Of a stretch of 64,000 nucleotides of DNA, positions 24,889 to 36,498 are shown piece after piece (within the stretch, counting starts at the first letter, position 1; each line of letters begins with the position of its first letter). The DNA is from Arthrobacter sp. SDTb3-6 (lineage in GTDB: Bacteria > Actinomycetota > Actinomycetes > Actinomycetales > Micrococcaceae). The notes under the pieces are model-generated. The model was not told the origin of the DNA, did not search any database, and was given only the letters and a program-made list of their open reading frames with translations. Both the position numbers and the translations under genes were made by a program. The DNA is taken from NCBI RefSeq assembly GCF_013376095.1, contig NZ_JAAMFN010000015.1, forward strand, positions 29,553 through 93,552, given 5' to 3'.

Positions 24889-26766
24889 ATGTCGAGCACC
24901 ACAGCAGCAGGAAAACCCGGAGCCACGCACCCCGAAGGCGACGCCAAGCCGCGCCTGTGGCTGTGGTCGCAGGCCATCCTGGATTCCCTGTCCTGGGCCG
25001 CCGCCCTGCTGCTCGCCGTGCTGCTGCGCTACGAGCTGGACGTGCGGCTGATCAATCCCGGCGGGATGGCACTGCTGATCGCCGTGGCGGTGGCAACCCA
25101 GCTCGTTGCCGGCTGGTGGCTCTCGCTGTACCGCGGCCGCTACACGTTCGGCAGCATCCAGGAAGCCCGGGTATTGGTGGCCACCACCCTGATTGTGGCC
25201 GCCGTGACGTCAGTTTTCCTGTTCCTGACGGTGCAGGAGCTTCACATTGCCCGCTCCGTCAGCGCCATCGCCTTTCCCTTTGCCGCGCTGATCATGGCGG
25301 CCGTGCGCTACGCCAAGCGCCTGTACGTTGAGGGCAAGCCCACCTTCGGCGACGAGGCCCAAAAGACGCTGATCTATGGGGCGGGATTCCTGGGCAACTC
25401 GCTGGTCACCCGCATGGTCCAGGACCCGGAGTCGCCCTTTGTCCCGGTGGGCCTCATTGACGACGACACGGCCAAGAAGCACCTGCGCCTGAGTTCGGTG
25501 GGTGTCCTGGGCCGCGGCGACGAGCTGCCCGAGATCATCAAGCGCACCAGGTCCACCGTGGTGGTGCTGGCCATGGCCCACATCGACGCCGAACGCATCC
25601 GGGAAATTTCCGACTCCGTCGCCGGGCTGGGCGTGAAGGTCCTGGTGCTCCCGCCGCTGCAGGAAATGCTCACCTCCAACACCAACCGGGACAACGCCGG
25701 CGGCCTCACGGACTTCCGCGAGATCGACGTCGAGGACCTGATCGGCCGGCGCCCGGTGGACATCAAGGTGGACCAGATTGCCGGCTATGTCACCGGCAAG
25801 CGGGTCCTGGTCACCGGAGCGGGCGGCTCCATCGGCTCCGAACTCTGCCGCCAGCTGCACGGCTTCAACCCGGCCGAGCTGATCATGCTGGACCGTGACG
25901 AATCCGGCCTGCAGCACACGCAGCTCTCAATTTTTGGCCACGGCCTCCTCAACGACAACTCCACCGTGCTGGCGGACATCCGCGACGCGGACGCGCTCGA
26001 CGAAATCTTCGCCAAGCGCCGCCCCGAAGTCGTGTTCCACGCCGCCGCCCTCAAGCACGCCCCCCTGCTGCAGATGTACCCGAAAGAGGGCTGGCAGACG
26101 AACGTCCTCGGCTCCCTGAACGTGCTCAGCGCCGCCCGCAACGTCGACGTGGAAACCTTCGTGAACGTCTCCACGGACAAGGCCGCCAGCCCCACCACCG
26201 CGTTGGGACACTCCAAGCGCGCCGCGGAAAAGCTGACGTCCTGGATGGCGGGGGAGACCGGCAAGCGCTATGTCTCCGTGCGCTTCGGCAACGTCATCGG
26301 CAGCCGGGGGTCCATGCTGCCGCTGTTCACGGACCAGATCAACAAGGGCGGACCGGTCACGGTCACCCACCCTGACGTCACCCGTTTCTTCATGACCATC
26401 CCCGAAGCCTGCCAGCTGGTCATCCAGGCCGGTGCCATCGGCCACGGCGGCGACGTCCTCATCCTGGACATGGGCGAACCCGTGCGCATCATGGACGTGG
26501 CCCGGCGCATGATCGCCATGTCCGGGAAAAAGATCGACATCCAGATCACCGGCCTGCGCCCGTCCGAGAAGCTCCACGAACAGCTCACCGGCGACGACGA
26601 GATCAACAAGCCCGACGGGCACCCCAAGATTTCCCACACCCACGCCCGACCCCTGGCCCCCGCGGACCTGGACCTCGAACTGTGGCTCCAGCGCTGCCGT
26701 GAGGAGTCCGGCGGCGACGCGCCCAGCATTGACGAGTCCGACGGCGACGTTGCGGCAGGCGCCTGA
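24889..26766 (+). CDS. Membrane-bound NDP-sugar dehydratase/epimerase, FlaA1/CapD type
   Basis: A 625-residue membrane enzyme of nucleotide-sugar metabolism for polysaccharide synthesis. About four N-terminal transmembrane helices (25-140) are followed by a first Rossmann domain (TLIYGAGFLGNSLVTRM, ~165) and a second SDR domain (VLVTGAGGSIGSELCRQL, ~305). The SDR catalytic region reads STDKAASPTTALGHSKR, so the YxxxK tyrosine is replaced, as in FlaA1/PglF-like dehydratases, where Met or Leu occupies that site. Family members convert UDP-GlcNAc to a 4-keto-6-deoxy sugar. ATG 24889 is preferred over TTG 24883. Its stop overlaps the next start (TGATG). Confidence 0.9.
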   Translation: MSSTTAAGKPGATHPEGDAKPRLWLWSQAILDSLSWAAALLLAVLLRYELDVRLINPGGMALLIAVAVATQLVAGWWLSLYRGRYTFGSIQEARVLVATTLIVAAVTSVFLFLTVQELHIARSVSAIAFPFAALIMAAVRYAKRLYVEGKPTFGDEAQKTLIYGAGFLGNSLVTRMVQDPESPFVPVGLIDDDTAKKHLRLSSVGVLGRGDELPEIIKRTRSTVVVLAMAHIDAERIREISDSVAGLGVKVLVLPPLQEMLTSNTNRDNAGGLTDFREIDVEDLIGRRPVDIKVDQIAGYVTGKRVLVTGAGGSIGSELCRQLHGFNPAELIMLDRDESGLQHTQLSIFGHGLLNDNSTVLADIRDADALDEIFAKRRPEVVFHAAALKHAPLLQMYPKEGWQTNVLGSLNVLSAARNVDVETFVNVSTDKAASPTTALGHSKRAAEKLTSWMAGETGKRYVSVRFGNVIGSRGSMLPLFTDQINKGGPVTVTHPDVTRFFMTIPEACQLVIQAGAIGHGGDVLILDMGEPVRIMDVARRMIAMSGKKIDIQITGLRPSEKLHEQLTGDDEINKPDGHPKISHTHARPLAPADLDLELWLQRCREESGGDAPSIDESDGDVAAGA

Positions 26767-27818
26767 TGGACACCTCCAGCTGGCTTGCGTCCGCCGCCGT
26801 GGCCGCCGTCGCCCTCGTGTTGGCCCTCGGCCTGCCCGCCGTCGCGCGCCCGCTCCTGGTGCGCGCCGGGGTGCTGGACGTGCCCAACGCGCGCAGCTCC
26901 CACCAGCGGCCCACCATCCGGGGCATGGGAATCACGACGGCCGTTGCCCTGCCGGCCGCACTGGCCCTCGCCCTGTTCCTCCCCCAGGGGAGCGTGAACG
27001 AGTCGCAGGCGCGCGCCACCCTGGTCGTGATCCTGCTGGTGACCCTCTGTGCCGCTGCCATTGGCTGGGTGGAGGACATCCGGGGCCTGGCCATCACCGT
27101 CCGTGCCGGGCTGCAGCTGCTGGTGGGGGCCCTGGCCACGGCAGCCGTGGCAATCATTGACCCGGCCGCGCAGCAGTTGTGGTGGATCCCGGCCGGCGCG
27201 GTGGCCGTGGCGGCCTACGTGAACGTCACCAACTTCATGGACGGCATGGACGGCATTTCCGGCACGCACGGGCTCCTGGTGGGCGGCTTCTATGCCTTCG
27301 GCGGTGCCGTGACGGGCCACCAGTGGCTGGTGTATGCCGGCGTGGCCATCGCCGCGGCGTTTGCCGGGTTCCTGCCATGGAACCTGGGCCGCAACAAGGT
27401 CTTCATGGGCGACGTGGGCAGCTACCTGCTGGGTGCGTCCATCTCCGTCACTGCCATGGCCGCCTTCCTGGCCCACGTTCCGGTGGAATACATTTTCTCG
27501 CCCGTGCTGGTCTACCTGGTGGATACCTTTGTCACGTTCCTGCGGCGGCTGCTGGCGGGGGAGCGTTGGTATGCCTCGCACCGCCAACACGTCTACCAGC
27601 GCCTGAACATTGTGGGCCTGAGCCATGTGCAGTCCACTGCGGTGGTGTGCGCAGCAACGGTGGTGGTCAGCGTGCTGGGCATTGTGGCCGCCCAGGGCAG
27701 CAGCCTGGTGCAGGTTGTGGCCACGGCCCTGTGCCTGGTGGCGGTGCTGCTGTACCTTCGCACGCCCACGCTTTTCCAGCGGCATTTCCGCCGGAAGGCC
27801 GGCGCCGATGCCCGGTAG
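26766..27818 (+). CDS. wecA: WecA/MraY-family sugar-1-phosphate transferase
   Basis: A 350-residue polytopic enzyme (about 10-11 TM helices) transferring a sugar-1-phosphate from a UDP-sugar to a polyprenyl phosphate, the first step of lipid-linked glycan assembly. Signature motifs are VPNARSSHQRPTIRGMG near the N-terminus, NFMDGMDGISG (catalytic Asp loop), FMGDVGSYLLG, and the cytosolic RQHVYQRL histidine motif. Its position between tsaC and the atp operon matches Rv1302 of M. tuberculosis (wecA). It is translationally coupled to the FlaA1-like gene by a 1-nt overlap, consistent with use of that enzyme's product or precursor. Confidence 0.9.
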   Translation: MDTSSWLASAAVAAVALVLALGLPAVARPLLVRAGVLDVPNARSSHQRPTIRGMGITTAVALPAALALALFLPQGSVNESQARATLVVILLVTLCAAAIGWVEDIRGLAITVRAGLQLLVGALATAAVAIIDPAAQQLWWIPAGAVAVAAYVNVTNFMDGMDGISGTHGLLVGGFYAFGGAVTGHQWLVYAGVAIAAAFAGFLPWNLGRNKVFMGDVGSYLLGASISVTAMAAFLAHVPVEYIFSPVLVYLVDTFVTFLRRLLAGERWYASHRQHVYQRLNIVGLSHVQSTAVVCAATVVVSVLGIVAAQGSSLVQVVATALCLVAVLLYLRTPTLFQRHFRRKAGADAR

Positions 27819-27830
27819 CGGCGGCTGTGC

Positions 27831-27850
27831 GCCACGGCACCGGCCGTGGC
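27831..27850 (+). terminator. Stem-loop after the WecA-like gene
   Basis: GCCACGGC pairs perfectly with GCCGTGGC around an ACCG loop, 12 bases after the stop. No T-run follows, so termination may be partial, with the atp operon starting ~130 bp downstream. Confidence 0.5.
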
Positions 27851-27957
27851 CGGGTGCGGAGGGGCATTAGTTAGGTCATGTAACAGTTCTATCTCGTGTA
27901 GAATTGTTTTTGGCGAATTCCGCCCCCGCGTTTCATTGGCTTTCGTGCGATAAAAGT

Positions 27958-27972
27958 CTCTCCTGAAGAGAG
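27958..27972 (+). promoter_or_regulatory. Hairpin occluding the ribosome binding site of the first atp gene
   Basis: CTCTC-CTGAA-GAGAG is a 5-bp stem whose 3' arm is the purine-rich ribosome binding site of the gene starting at 27978. It may tune translation of the operon's first gene. Confidence 0.35.
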
Positions 27973-27977
27973 TGGTA

Positions 27978-28463
27978 ATGAAGGATAAAAGTGCCCCCCA
28001 CGGCGCCGTTCGGGGACCCGTCAAGGTCGCCGGTCCTTCTGCCACCCCTTGGCTGAACATCCTCGTGAAGTGTTTGCTGGTGGCTGTGGCCGCCACGGTG
28101 GTGCTTGCCGTTGCGGCGCTCGTCGTTTCGGGCTGGCCGGGGGTTGGCAGTGTCGCCTTTGGTGCCGCCGTCGTGGTTGCCTTCTTCGGCCTCAGTCTTC
28201 TGGTGGGCCACATTTACGGCCGGAAGAATCCCTCCGGTGCCATTGGCGTTTTCATGGTCACCTACCTGGTGAAAGTGGTGGGCTTCGCGGTCATCCTTTT
28301 CACCTTGGGTGCCCCTACCTGGCTCAACGGCCCCTGGTTCGCAACGGCCGGCGTCGTGGTGGTTTTGCTGTGGCAGGCCACCGAGGTGGTCACCTTCAGC
28401 CGCCAGCGCCTGCAGCTCTACAACGACCCCGTCAAACCACCGTCGGAAGCGGGCCAGGCATGA
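27978..28463 (+). CDS. Predicted ATP synthase I-like membrane protein
   Basis: A 161-residue inner-membrane protein with four predicted helices (about 18-40, 46-68, 80-103, 110-130) and short polar ends. It leads the atp operon, the position of AtpI/UncI proteins, which assist c-ring assembly or Mg/Ca transport for ATP synthase in other bacteria, and of Rv1303 in M. tuberculosis. The assignment is from position and topology rather than a sequence motif. ATG 27978 has GAAGAGAG 5 nt upstream; a GTG two codons earlier is less likely. Its stop overlaps the next gene by 4 nt (ATGA). Confidence 0.75.
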   Translation: MKDKSAPHGAVRGPVKVAGPSATPWLNILVKCLLVAVAATVVLAVAALVVSGWPGVGSVAFGAAVVVAFFGLSLLVGHIYGRKNPSGAIGVFMVTYLVKVVGFAVILFTLGAPTWLNGPWFATAGVVVVLLWQATEVVTFSRQRLQLYNDPVKPPSEAGQA

Positions 28464-28774
28464 GCGGCGGCAACGGACGCGGGGAGAAGTATTCCGCGGC
28501 TTCCGGCAACCCCGACAACACCGAAGGCACGGGCGGCTACAACTCCGGAATGGTCGTGTTCAGCTACATTATTGGCGGAATAGTGGTCTGGAGTTTGATA
28601 GGGTGGGGTCTGGATATTTTGCTCGGAACACATTGGATGGTTCTGGCCGGGGCACTCATTGGCCTCGCCGGCGGATTTTATTTGTCATTTGCCCGCCGCT
28701 TCGGAATGGGCAGTTCCAAGCGTGTGGACGGACCTCCAACCGCGACCAACGGCCAGGGGCCTGAGCAACATTGA
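28460..28774 (+). CDS. AtpZ/AtpI-family small membrane protein
   Basis: A 104-residue protein: a polar Gly/Ser-rich first 30 residues, then two transmembrane helices (about 31-51 and 57-78) joined by LDILLGTHW, the helical-hairpin pattern of the AtpZ/AtpI family. These proteins sit before atpB and are thought to help the Fo sector assemble or take up Mg2+. The ATG at 28460 overlaps the preceding stop by 4 nt, indicating coupled translation. atpB begins ~97 bp downstream. Confidence 0.78.
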   Translation: MSGGNGRGEKYSAASGNPDNTEGTGGYNSGMVVFSYIIGGIVVWSLIGWGLDILLGTHWMVLAGALIGLAGGFYLSFARRFGMGSSKRVDGPPTATNGQGPEQH

Positions 28775-28871
28775 TACCACATTTTTTCTATAACCTTGGG
28801 GGCTTCGAGGCGCGTTCCGTCTCCGCTCCCGCAAACCAGCCCAATTACGGACACTGCAGAGAGGAAACGCG

Positions 28872-29666
28872 TTGATCGCGCTTATGCTCCCCGCCCAAGA
28901 TGGTGGAAGCTTTACCCCGCCCAGCGTCGAAAGCCACCTGACCCCGTTCTTTACGATCGGTGGCCTGGAATTCAACAAGCAGATTTTGTTGGTGCTGCTT
29001 TCGGTCGTGATCATCGCCTGGTTCTTCGTGGCTGCGGCACGCAAAGGCCAGCTCGTTCCGGGCCGGCTGCAATTTGTGGGCGAAATGGCCTACGGCTTCG
29101 TGCGCAACTCCGTTGGCAAGGACGTCATCGGGGCCAAGGACTACAAAAAGTACGTGCCGCTGCTGTTCTGCCTGTTCTTCTTCATCCTGGTCAACAACCT
29201 GTTCGGTGCCATCCCGATCCTGCAGCTGCCCAGCTTCTCGCACGTCTCCGGCGCCTATGTCCTGGCCCTGCTCGTATACGTGGTCTGGATCGGTGTGGGC
29301 CTGAAGGAAAACGGCCTGCGCTATTTCAAGCTGGCCGTGGTCCCGTCGGGTGTGCCGTGGTACATCCTGCCGATGGTGGTCCCGATCGAGATCATCTCAA
29401 ACTTTGTGGTTCGACCGATGACCCACAGCCTGCGTCTCTTCGCCACCATGCTCTCCGGCCACTTGATCGTCATGATCGCCGGCTCCGGCATCGAGTTCCT
29501 GATTGCACAGGAAAGCTGGTTCCTGAAGGGCACCTCCATTTTGGTACTGGTCGGAGCAGTGGCCATGTACATGCTTGAAGCCCTGATTATGGTCCTGCAG
29601 GCCTACGTCTTTGTCCTGCTGACCGCAATCTACATTGAGGGTGCTGTCCACGCGGACAGCCACTAA
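28872..29666 (+). CDS. atpB: ATP synthase Fo subunit a
   Basis: A 264-residue polytopic stator subunit providing the two proton half-channels. Five to six TM helices are visible; the essential Arg lies in SNFVVRPMTHSLRLFATMLSG (the segment RLFATMLSGH is highly conserved), and LEALIMVLQAYVFVLL forms the last helix. The start is TTG 28872, with GAGAGGAA upstream; the internal ATG at 28884 is the alternative. It is followed by atpE 76 nt downstream. A perfect 7-bp hairpin (29643-29660) lies at the very end of the coding region. Confidence 0.95.
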   Translation: MIALMLPAQDGGSFTPPSVESHLTPFFTIGGLEFNKQILLVLLSVVIIAWFFVAAARKGQLVPGRLQFVGEMAYGFVRNSVGKDVIGAKDYKKYVPLLFCLFFFILVNNLFGAIPILQLPSFSHVSGAYVLALLVYVVWIGVGLKENGLRYFKLAVVPSGVPWYILPMVVPIEIISNFVVRPMTHSLRLFATMLSGHLIVMIAGSGIEFLIAQESWFLKGTSILVLVGAVAMYMLEALIMVLQAYVFVLLTAIYIEGAVHADSH

Positions 29667-29742
29667 CCGCACCAAAAGAATTCCCCTTGGGGGATAACTT
29701 GAACCAAACAACCTGCCTACGGGCATCTTGAAAGGAAACACA

Positions 29743-29961
29743 ATGACGGGAAATATCAACGGCTCGCTGAACCTCATTGGTTACGGTCTGTCCGCAATCG
29801 GCGGTGCCATTGGCGTGGGCTTGGTCTTCGCTGCCTACATCAACGGCGTTGCACGCCAGCCGGAAGCCCAGCGTGTGCTCCAGCCCCTCGCCTTCCTGGG
29901 CCTGGCGCTGACCGAAGCACTGGCCATCCTCGGCCTCGTGTTTGCGTTCGTTCTCAAGTAA
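29743..29961 (+). CDS. atpE: ATP synthase Fo subunit c
   Basis: A 72-residue hairpin of two transmembrane helices that oligomerises into the proton-driven rotor ring. The first helix has the Gly-rich packing motif ([19 protein letters not shown]), the loop is ARQPEAQ with the conserved RQP, and the second helix carries the proton-binding Glu in [20 protein letters not shown] lies 8 nt before the ATG at 29743; a start five codons earlier is out of line with family length. Glu rather than Asp at the ion site, without the Na+ ligands, indicates H+ coupling. Confidence 0.97.
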   Translation: MTGNINGSLNLIGYGLSAIGGAIGVGLVFAAYINGVARQPEAQRVLQPLAFLGLALTEALAILGLVFAFVLK

Positions 29962-30006
29962 AGAGAACTTCGAAGTTTCAAAACACGAGTAGAAAAGGAC
30001 GGGTGA

Positions 30007-30569
<563 letters not shown>

Positions 30570-30570
<1 letters not shown>

Positions 30571-31412
30571 TGGCAGGCGTATCGAGCGAATCGCTGACCA
30601 TGGCATTGGGCCAGTTGGAAGCAGAGCTTCCCACGGCGACGCTGTCGTTGGCCAAGGAGCTTTTTTCCATCCTGGCGGTCCTGGACAGCTCGGCCGGCCT
30701 GCGCCGTTCGCTGACTGACCCGTCCCGCGAGGGTGCGCAGAAGACGGCGCTGGTTGCCTCACTTGTCAAGGGCAAGGTTTCCGCGGAAGCGGAGGCCATC
30801 GTCGGCCGTTTGGCCGCAGCCCGTTGGAGCGATGCGCGTGACCTTGGCGATGCACTCGAGACCGTGGCCGCAACCGTGGTCATTGCCGTTGCTGAAAATC
30901 GGAGCGCGTCTGCAAGTTCCGGCAACTCCGTTTCCGGCCTCAACGGCCTGGCTGCGTTGGAGAGCGACCTGTTCGCCTTCAACCAGTCCGTTGAATCCAG
31001 CCACGAGGTGCAGCGCGCCTTGGTGGAACCGCAGGCAGACGAGTCCGCCAAGGTGGACCTGGCACTGAGGCTGGCACCTGGCGCGAGCGAGGAATCCCAG
31101 CTTCTTATTCGCCAGGCGGTCGTCAACCCGCGCGGGCTCAAGAGCGTCAAGCTCATTGAACGCTTCGCCAAATTGGCAGCGGAACGCCAGCAGCGCTGGA
31201 TTGCCGAGGTCACGGTGAGCCGTCCGATGGACGCCACGCAGCTCGAGCGGCTGCAGCGCGGGCTCAACTCCCTGTACGGACGCGAGCTGAACGTCAACGT
31301 CCGCGTGGACCCCGCGCTCATCGGCGGCGTCCGTGTCCGGGTGGGTGACGAGGTAGTGGATGCCTCCGTCATGGCCCGGTTGGGCGAACTGCGCCGCCAG
31401 CTGGCTGGATAG
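30570..31412 (+). CDS. atpH: ATP synthase F1 subunit delta
   Basis: A 280-residue OSCP/delta subunit that joins the peripheral stalk to the top of F1. It is about 100 residues longer than the E. coli protein, as usual in Actinobacteria. The conserved C-terminal signature is [16 protein letters not shown] followed by [24 protein letters not shown]. The segment around residues 110-120 is Ser/Gly-rich and looks like an inserted linker. It starts on the atpF stop codon. Confidence 0.94.
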
Positions 31413-31528
31413 CCGCAAAGCAAAAAAGTAAGAAACCAAACCGCCCGCCCACCAGGACGGGAATGGTGCGAAAGCTAGGTCACCGGGAAACACGCGGTGA
31501 TCGCGAAATAGGAGAGCAGGGACTGCAG

Positions 31529-33166
<1,638 letters not shown>

Positions 33167-33175
33167 CTCTACGTC

Positions 33176-33215
33176 GGCCGGTCCTGCCGGGGCAATGTCC
33201 CCGGCAGGACCGGCC
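33176..33215 (+). promoter_or_regulatory. 17-bp perfect hairpin between atpA and atpG
   Basis: GGCCGGTCCTGCCGGGG (33176-33192) pairs without mismatch with 33199-33215 around a 6-nt loop (CAATGT), starting ten bases after the atpA stop and ending 25 bases before atpG. There is no T-run. Within an operon it could act as a partial terminator, an RNase boundary, or an mRNA 3'-stabiliser that sets subunit ratios. Confidence 0.75.
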
Positions 33216-33240
33216 ACCGGGACTTTAGGAAAGGAAAAGT

Positions 33241-34134
33241 ATGGGAGCCCAGATCCGGGTCTACCGCCAGAAGATCGCATCGACCACCTCGATGCGCAAG
33301 ATCTTCAAGGCGATGGAACTGATCGCCACCTCGCGCATCGGTAAGGCGCGCCTGCGTGTGGCGGCATCCTTGCCCTACTCGAATGCCATTACCCGCGCCG
33401 TTTCTGCCGTGGCATCGCAGAGTGTGATCGACCACCCGTTGGTGACGACGCCGGAGCAGATCCGCCGGGCCGCCGTCGTCGTTGTTGCCTCCGACCGGGG
33501 CCTCGCGGGTTCCTATTCCGCCGGTGTCCTCAAGCAGTCTGAACAGCTCGCGGAGCTGCTCAGCTCGGAAGGCAAGGAAGTTTCGTACTTCCTGGTCGGC
33601 CGCAAGGCACAGGCGTACTTCGATTTCCGTGACCGCGGCTACGCGCGGGTCTGGACCGGTGGCACGGATGCCCCCGAATTCAGCACCGCGAAGGAGATTG
33701 CCCAGGCAGTCCTGGAAGCCTTCGCCACGGAATACGAAAAGGGCGGTGTGGATGAAATCCACATTGTCTCCACCCGATTCCAGTCGATGGTCGTGCAGGT
33801 TCCCCAGGTTGTCCGCCTGCTGCCCCTTGAGGTGGTGGAGGAGCAGGCAACCAGCGAGTCCGACCTTCTTCCGTTGTACGAGTTCGAGCCCGAGCCGGCA
33901 CAGGTGCTTGACGCCCTGCTTCCGCGGTACATCGAATCCCGTATCTTCAACGCGCTCCTGCAGGCTGCCGCAAGCGAACTTGCAGCACGCCAGCGGGCGA
34001 TGAAGTCCGCCGGCGACAACGCCTCGGACCTGATCAAGAAGTACACGCGACTGCGCAACACGGCCCGCCAGGCCGAAATCACCCAGGAATTGTCCGAGAT
34101 TGTGGCCGGTGCCGACGCGTTGAACGCGTCCTAG
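33241..34134 (+). CDS. atpG: ATP synthase F1 subunit gamma
   Basis: A 297-residue central rotor shaft. The N-terminal helix contains [25 protein letters not shown] and the C-terminal helix ends [24 protein letters not shown]...[15 protein letters not shown] (split here), the two halves of the coiled coil entering the alpha-beta ring; [13 protein letters not shown] marks the globular Rossmann-like part. AGGAAAGG lies just before the ATG. It follows the atpA hairpin and precedes atpD by 90 bp. Confidence 0.96.
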   Translation: MGAQIRVYRQKIASTTSMRKIFKAMELIATSRIGKARLRVAASLPYSNAITRAVSAVASQSVIDHPLVTTPEQIRRAAVVVVASDRGLAGSYSAGVLKQSEQLAELLSSEGKEVSYFLVGRKAQAYFDFRDRGYARVWTGGTDAPEFSTAKEIAQAVLEAFATEYEKGGVDEIHIVSTRFQSMVVQVPQVVRLLPLEVVEEQATSESDLLPLYEFEPEPAQVLDALLPRYIESRIFNALLQAAASELAARQRAMKSAGDNASDLIKKYTRLRNTARQAEITQELSEIVAGADALNAS

Positions 34135-35679
<1,545 letters not shown>

Positions 35680-35681
35680 CC

Positions 35682-35972
35682 ATGGCCGAACTGGAAGTTG
35701 AAATCGTAGCGGCGGACCACCATGTGTGGGCCGGTGCGGCGAAGATGGTCAAGGCGCGCACGTCCGACGGCGAGATCGGCATCCTCCCGGGCCACTCGCC
35801 CCTGCTGGCCATTTTGGCAGAGGGTGAGCTGGCCATCGAGCCCGTCAACGGAGGCCGCATGGCGGTTTCCGTGGACGGCGGCTTCTTCTCGGTAGACAAG
35901 GACCGGGTGGTGATCGTTGCCGACAACGCGCAGTTGCAAGACGGCGCAGCGTCAAACGCAGGCAACCACTAG
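35682..35972 (+). CDS. atpC: ATP synthase F1 subunit epsilon
   Basis: A 96-residue subunit consisting of the N-terminal beta-sandwich only (ELEVEIVAADHHVWAGAA to the GGFFSVDKDRVVIVAD strand). The two-helix C-terminal domain that inhibits ATP hydrolysis in E. coli is essentially absent, as is frequent in Actinobacteria, so latency must be imposed otherwise. It starts 2 nt after the atpD stop. Confidence 0.95.
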   Translation: MAELEVEIVAADHHVWAGAAKMVKARTSDGEIGILPGHSPLLAILAEGELAIEPVNGGRMAVSVDGGFFSVDKDRVVIVADNAQLQDGAASNAGNH

Positions 35973-35982
35973 CAAGTATTTG

Positions 35983-36414
35983 ATGAACGAACCCGGCATC
36001 CCGTTCATCGTCCTGGCAGCGATTTTCCTGCTGGTCGTTATAGCACTGTGCCTGTTTGGGGTGCGCCGCTTTCAACTGCGGCGCGCCCTGGGTACCGTGG
36101 ACGCCTCCCTCTGCATTGGCGGCAACCGCTGGCAGATGGGGGTTTGCCGTTATCAGGAGTCGGACCTTGAATGGTTCCGGCTTCTTTCGTTAAGCCCCAT
36201 TCCGCGCCGCAAGATGGTCCGCAGTTCCATTGAGCTGGTGGGGCGGCGCAAGCCCACCGAGGCGGAACTGACCCGGGTGCCGCCCGGGGTGGTCATTGTC
36301 ACGCTCTCCTACAAGGGTGAGGAAGTGCTGCTGGCCATGAAATTCGGTGCCTACGCGGGATTGTCGTCCTGGCTGGAGGCTGGTCCCGTGGTGGGGATCG
36401 GTACTTGGAGATAA
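35983..36414 (+). CDS. DUF2550 family membrane protein
   Basis: A 143-residue protein with one N-terminal transmembrane helix (about 6-27, VLAAIFLLVVIALCLFGV) and a small cytoplasmic beta-rich domain. It belongs to DUF2550, found directly after atpC throughout Actinobacteria (Rv1312 in M. tuberculosis). The function is unknown; the conserved linkage suggests a role tied to ATP synthase or the membrane. The gap to atpC is 10 nt, so it is probably the last cistron of the atp transcript. ATG 35983 is the likely start. Confidence 0.85.
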   Translation: MNEPGIPFIVLAAIFLLVVIALCLFGVRRFQLRRALGTVDASLCIGGNRWQMGVCRYQESDLEWFRLLSLSPIPRRKMVRSSIELVGRRKPTEAELTRVPPGVVIVTLSYKGEEVLLAMKFGAYAGLSSWLEAGPVVGIGTWR

Positions 36415-36498
36415 GCTCCAGCAGCCTCCCAGAATTTGGCACTAATATCTCCAGTGTTGCCCGATGTTGGATGCGGGACAGGCGGAAAAGGGCAAGCA

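Noticed and set aside
29643..29660. GCTGTCC/GGACAGC hairpin at the end of atpB
   Set aside because: It is a perfect 7-bp stem but entirely within coding sequence; it may be incidental, so it is only mentioned under atpB.
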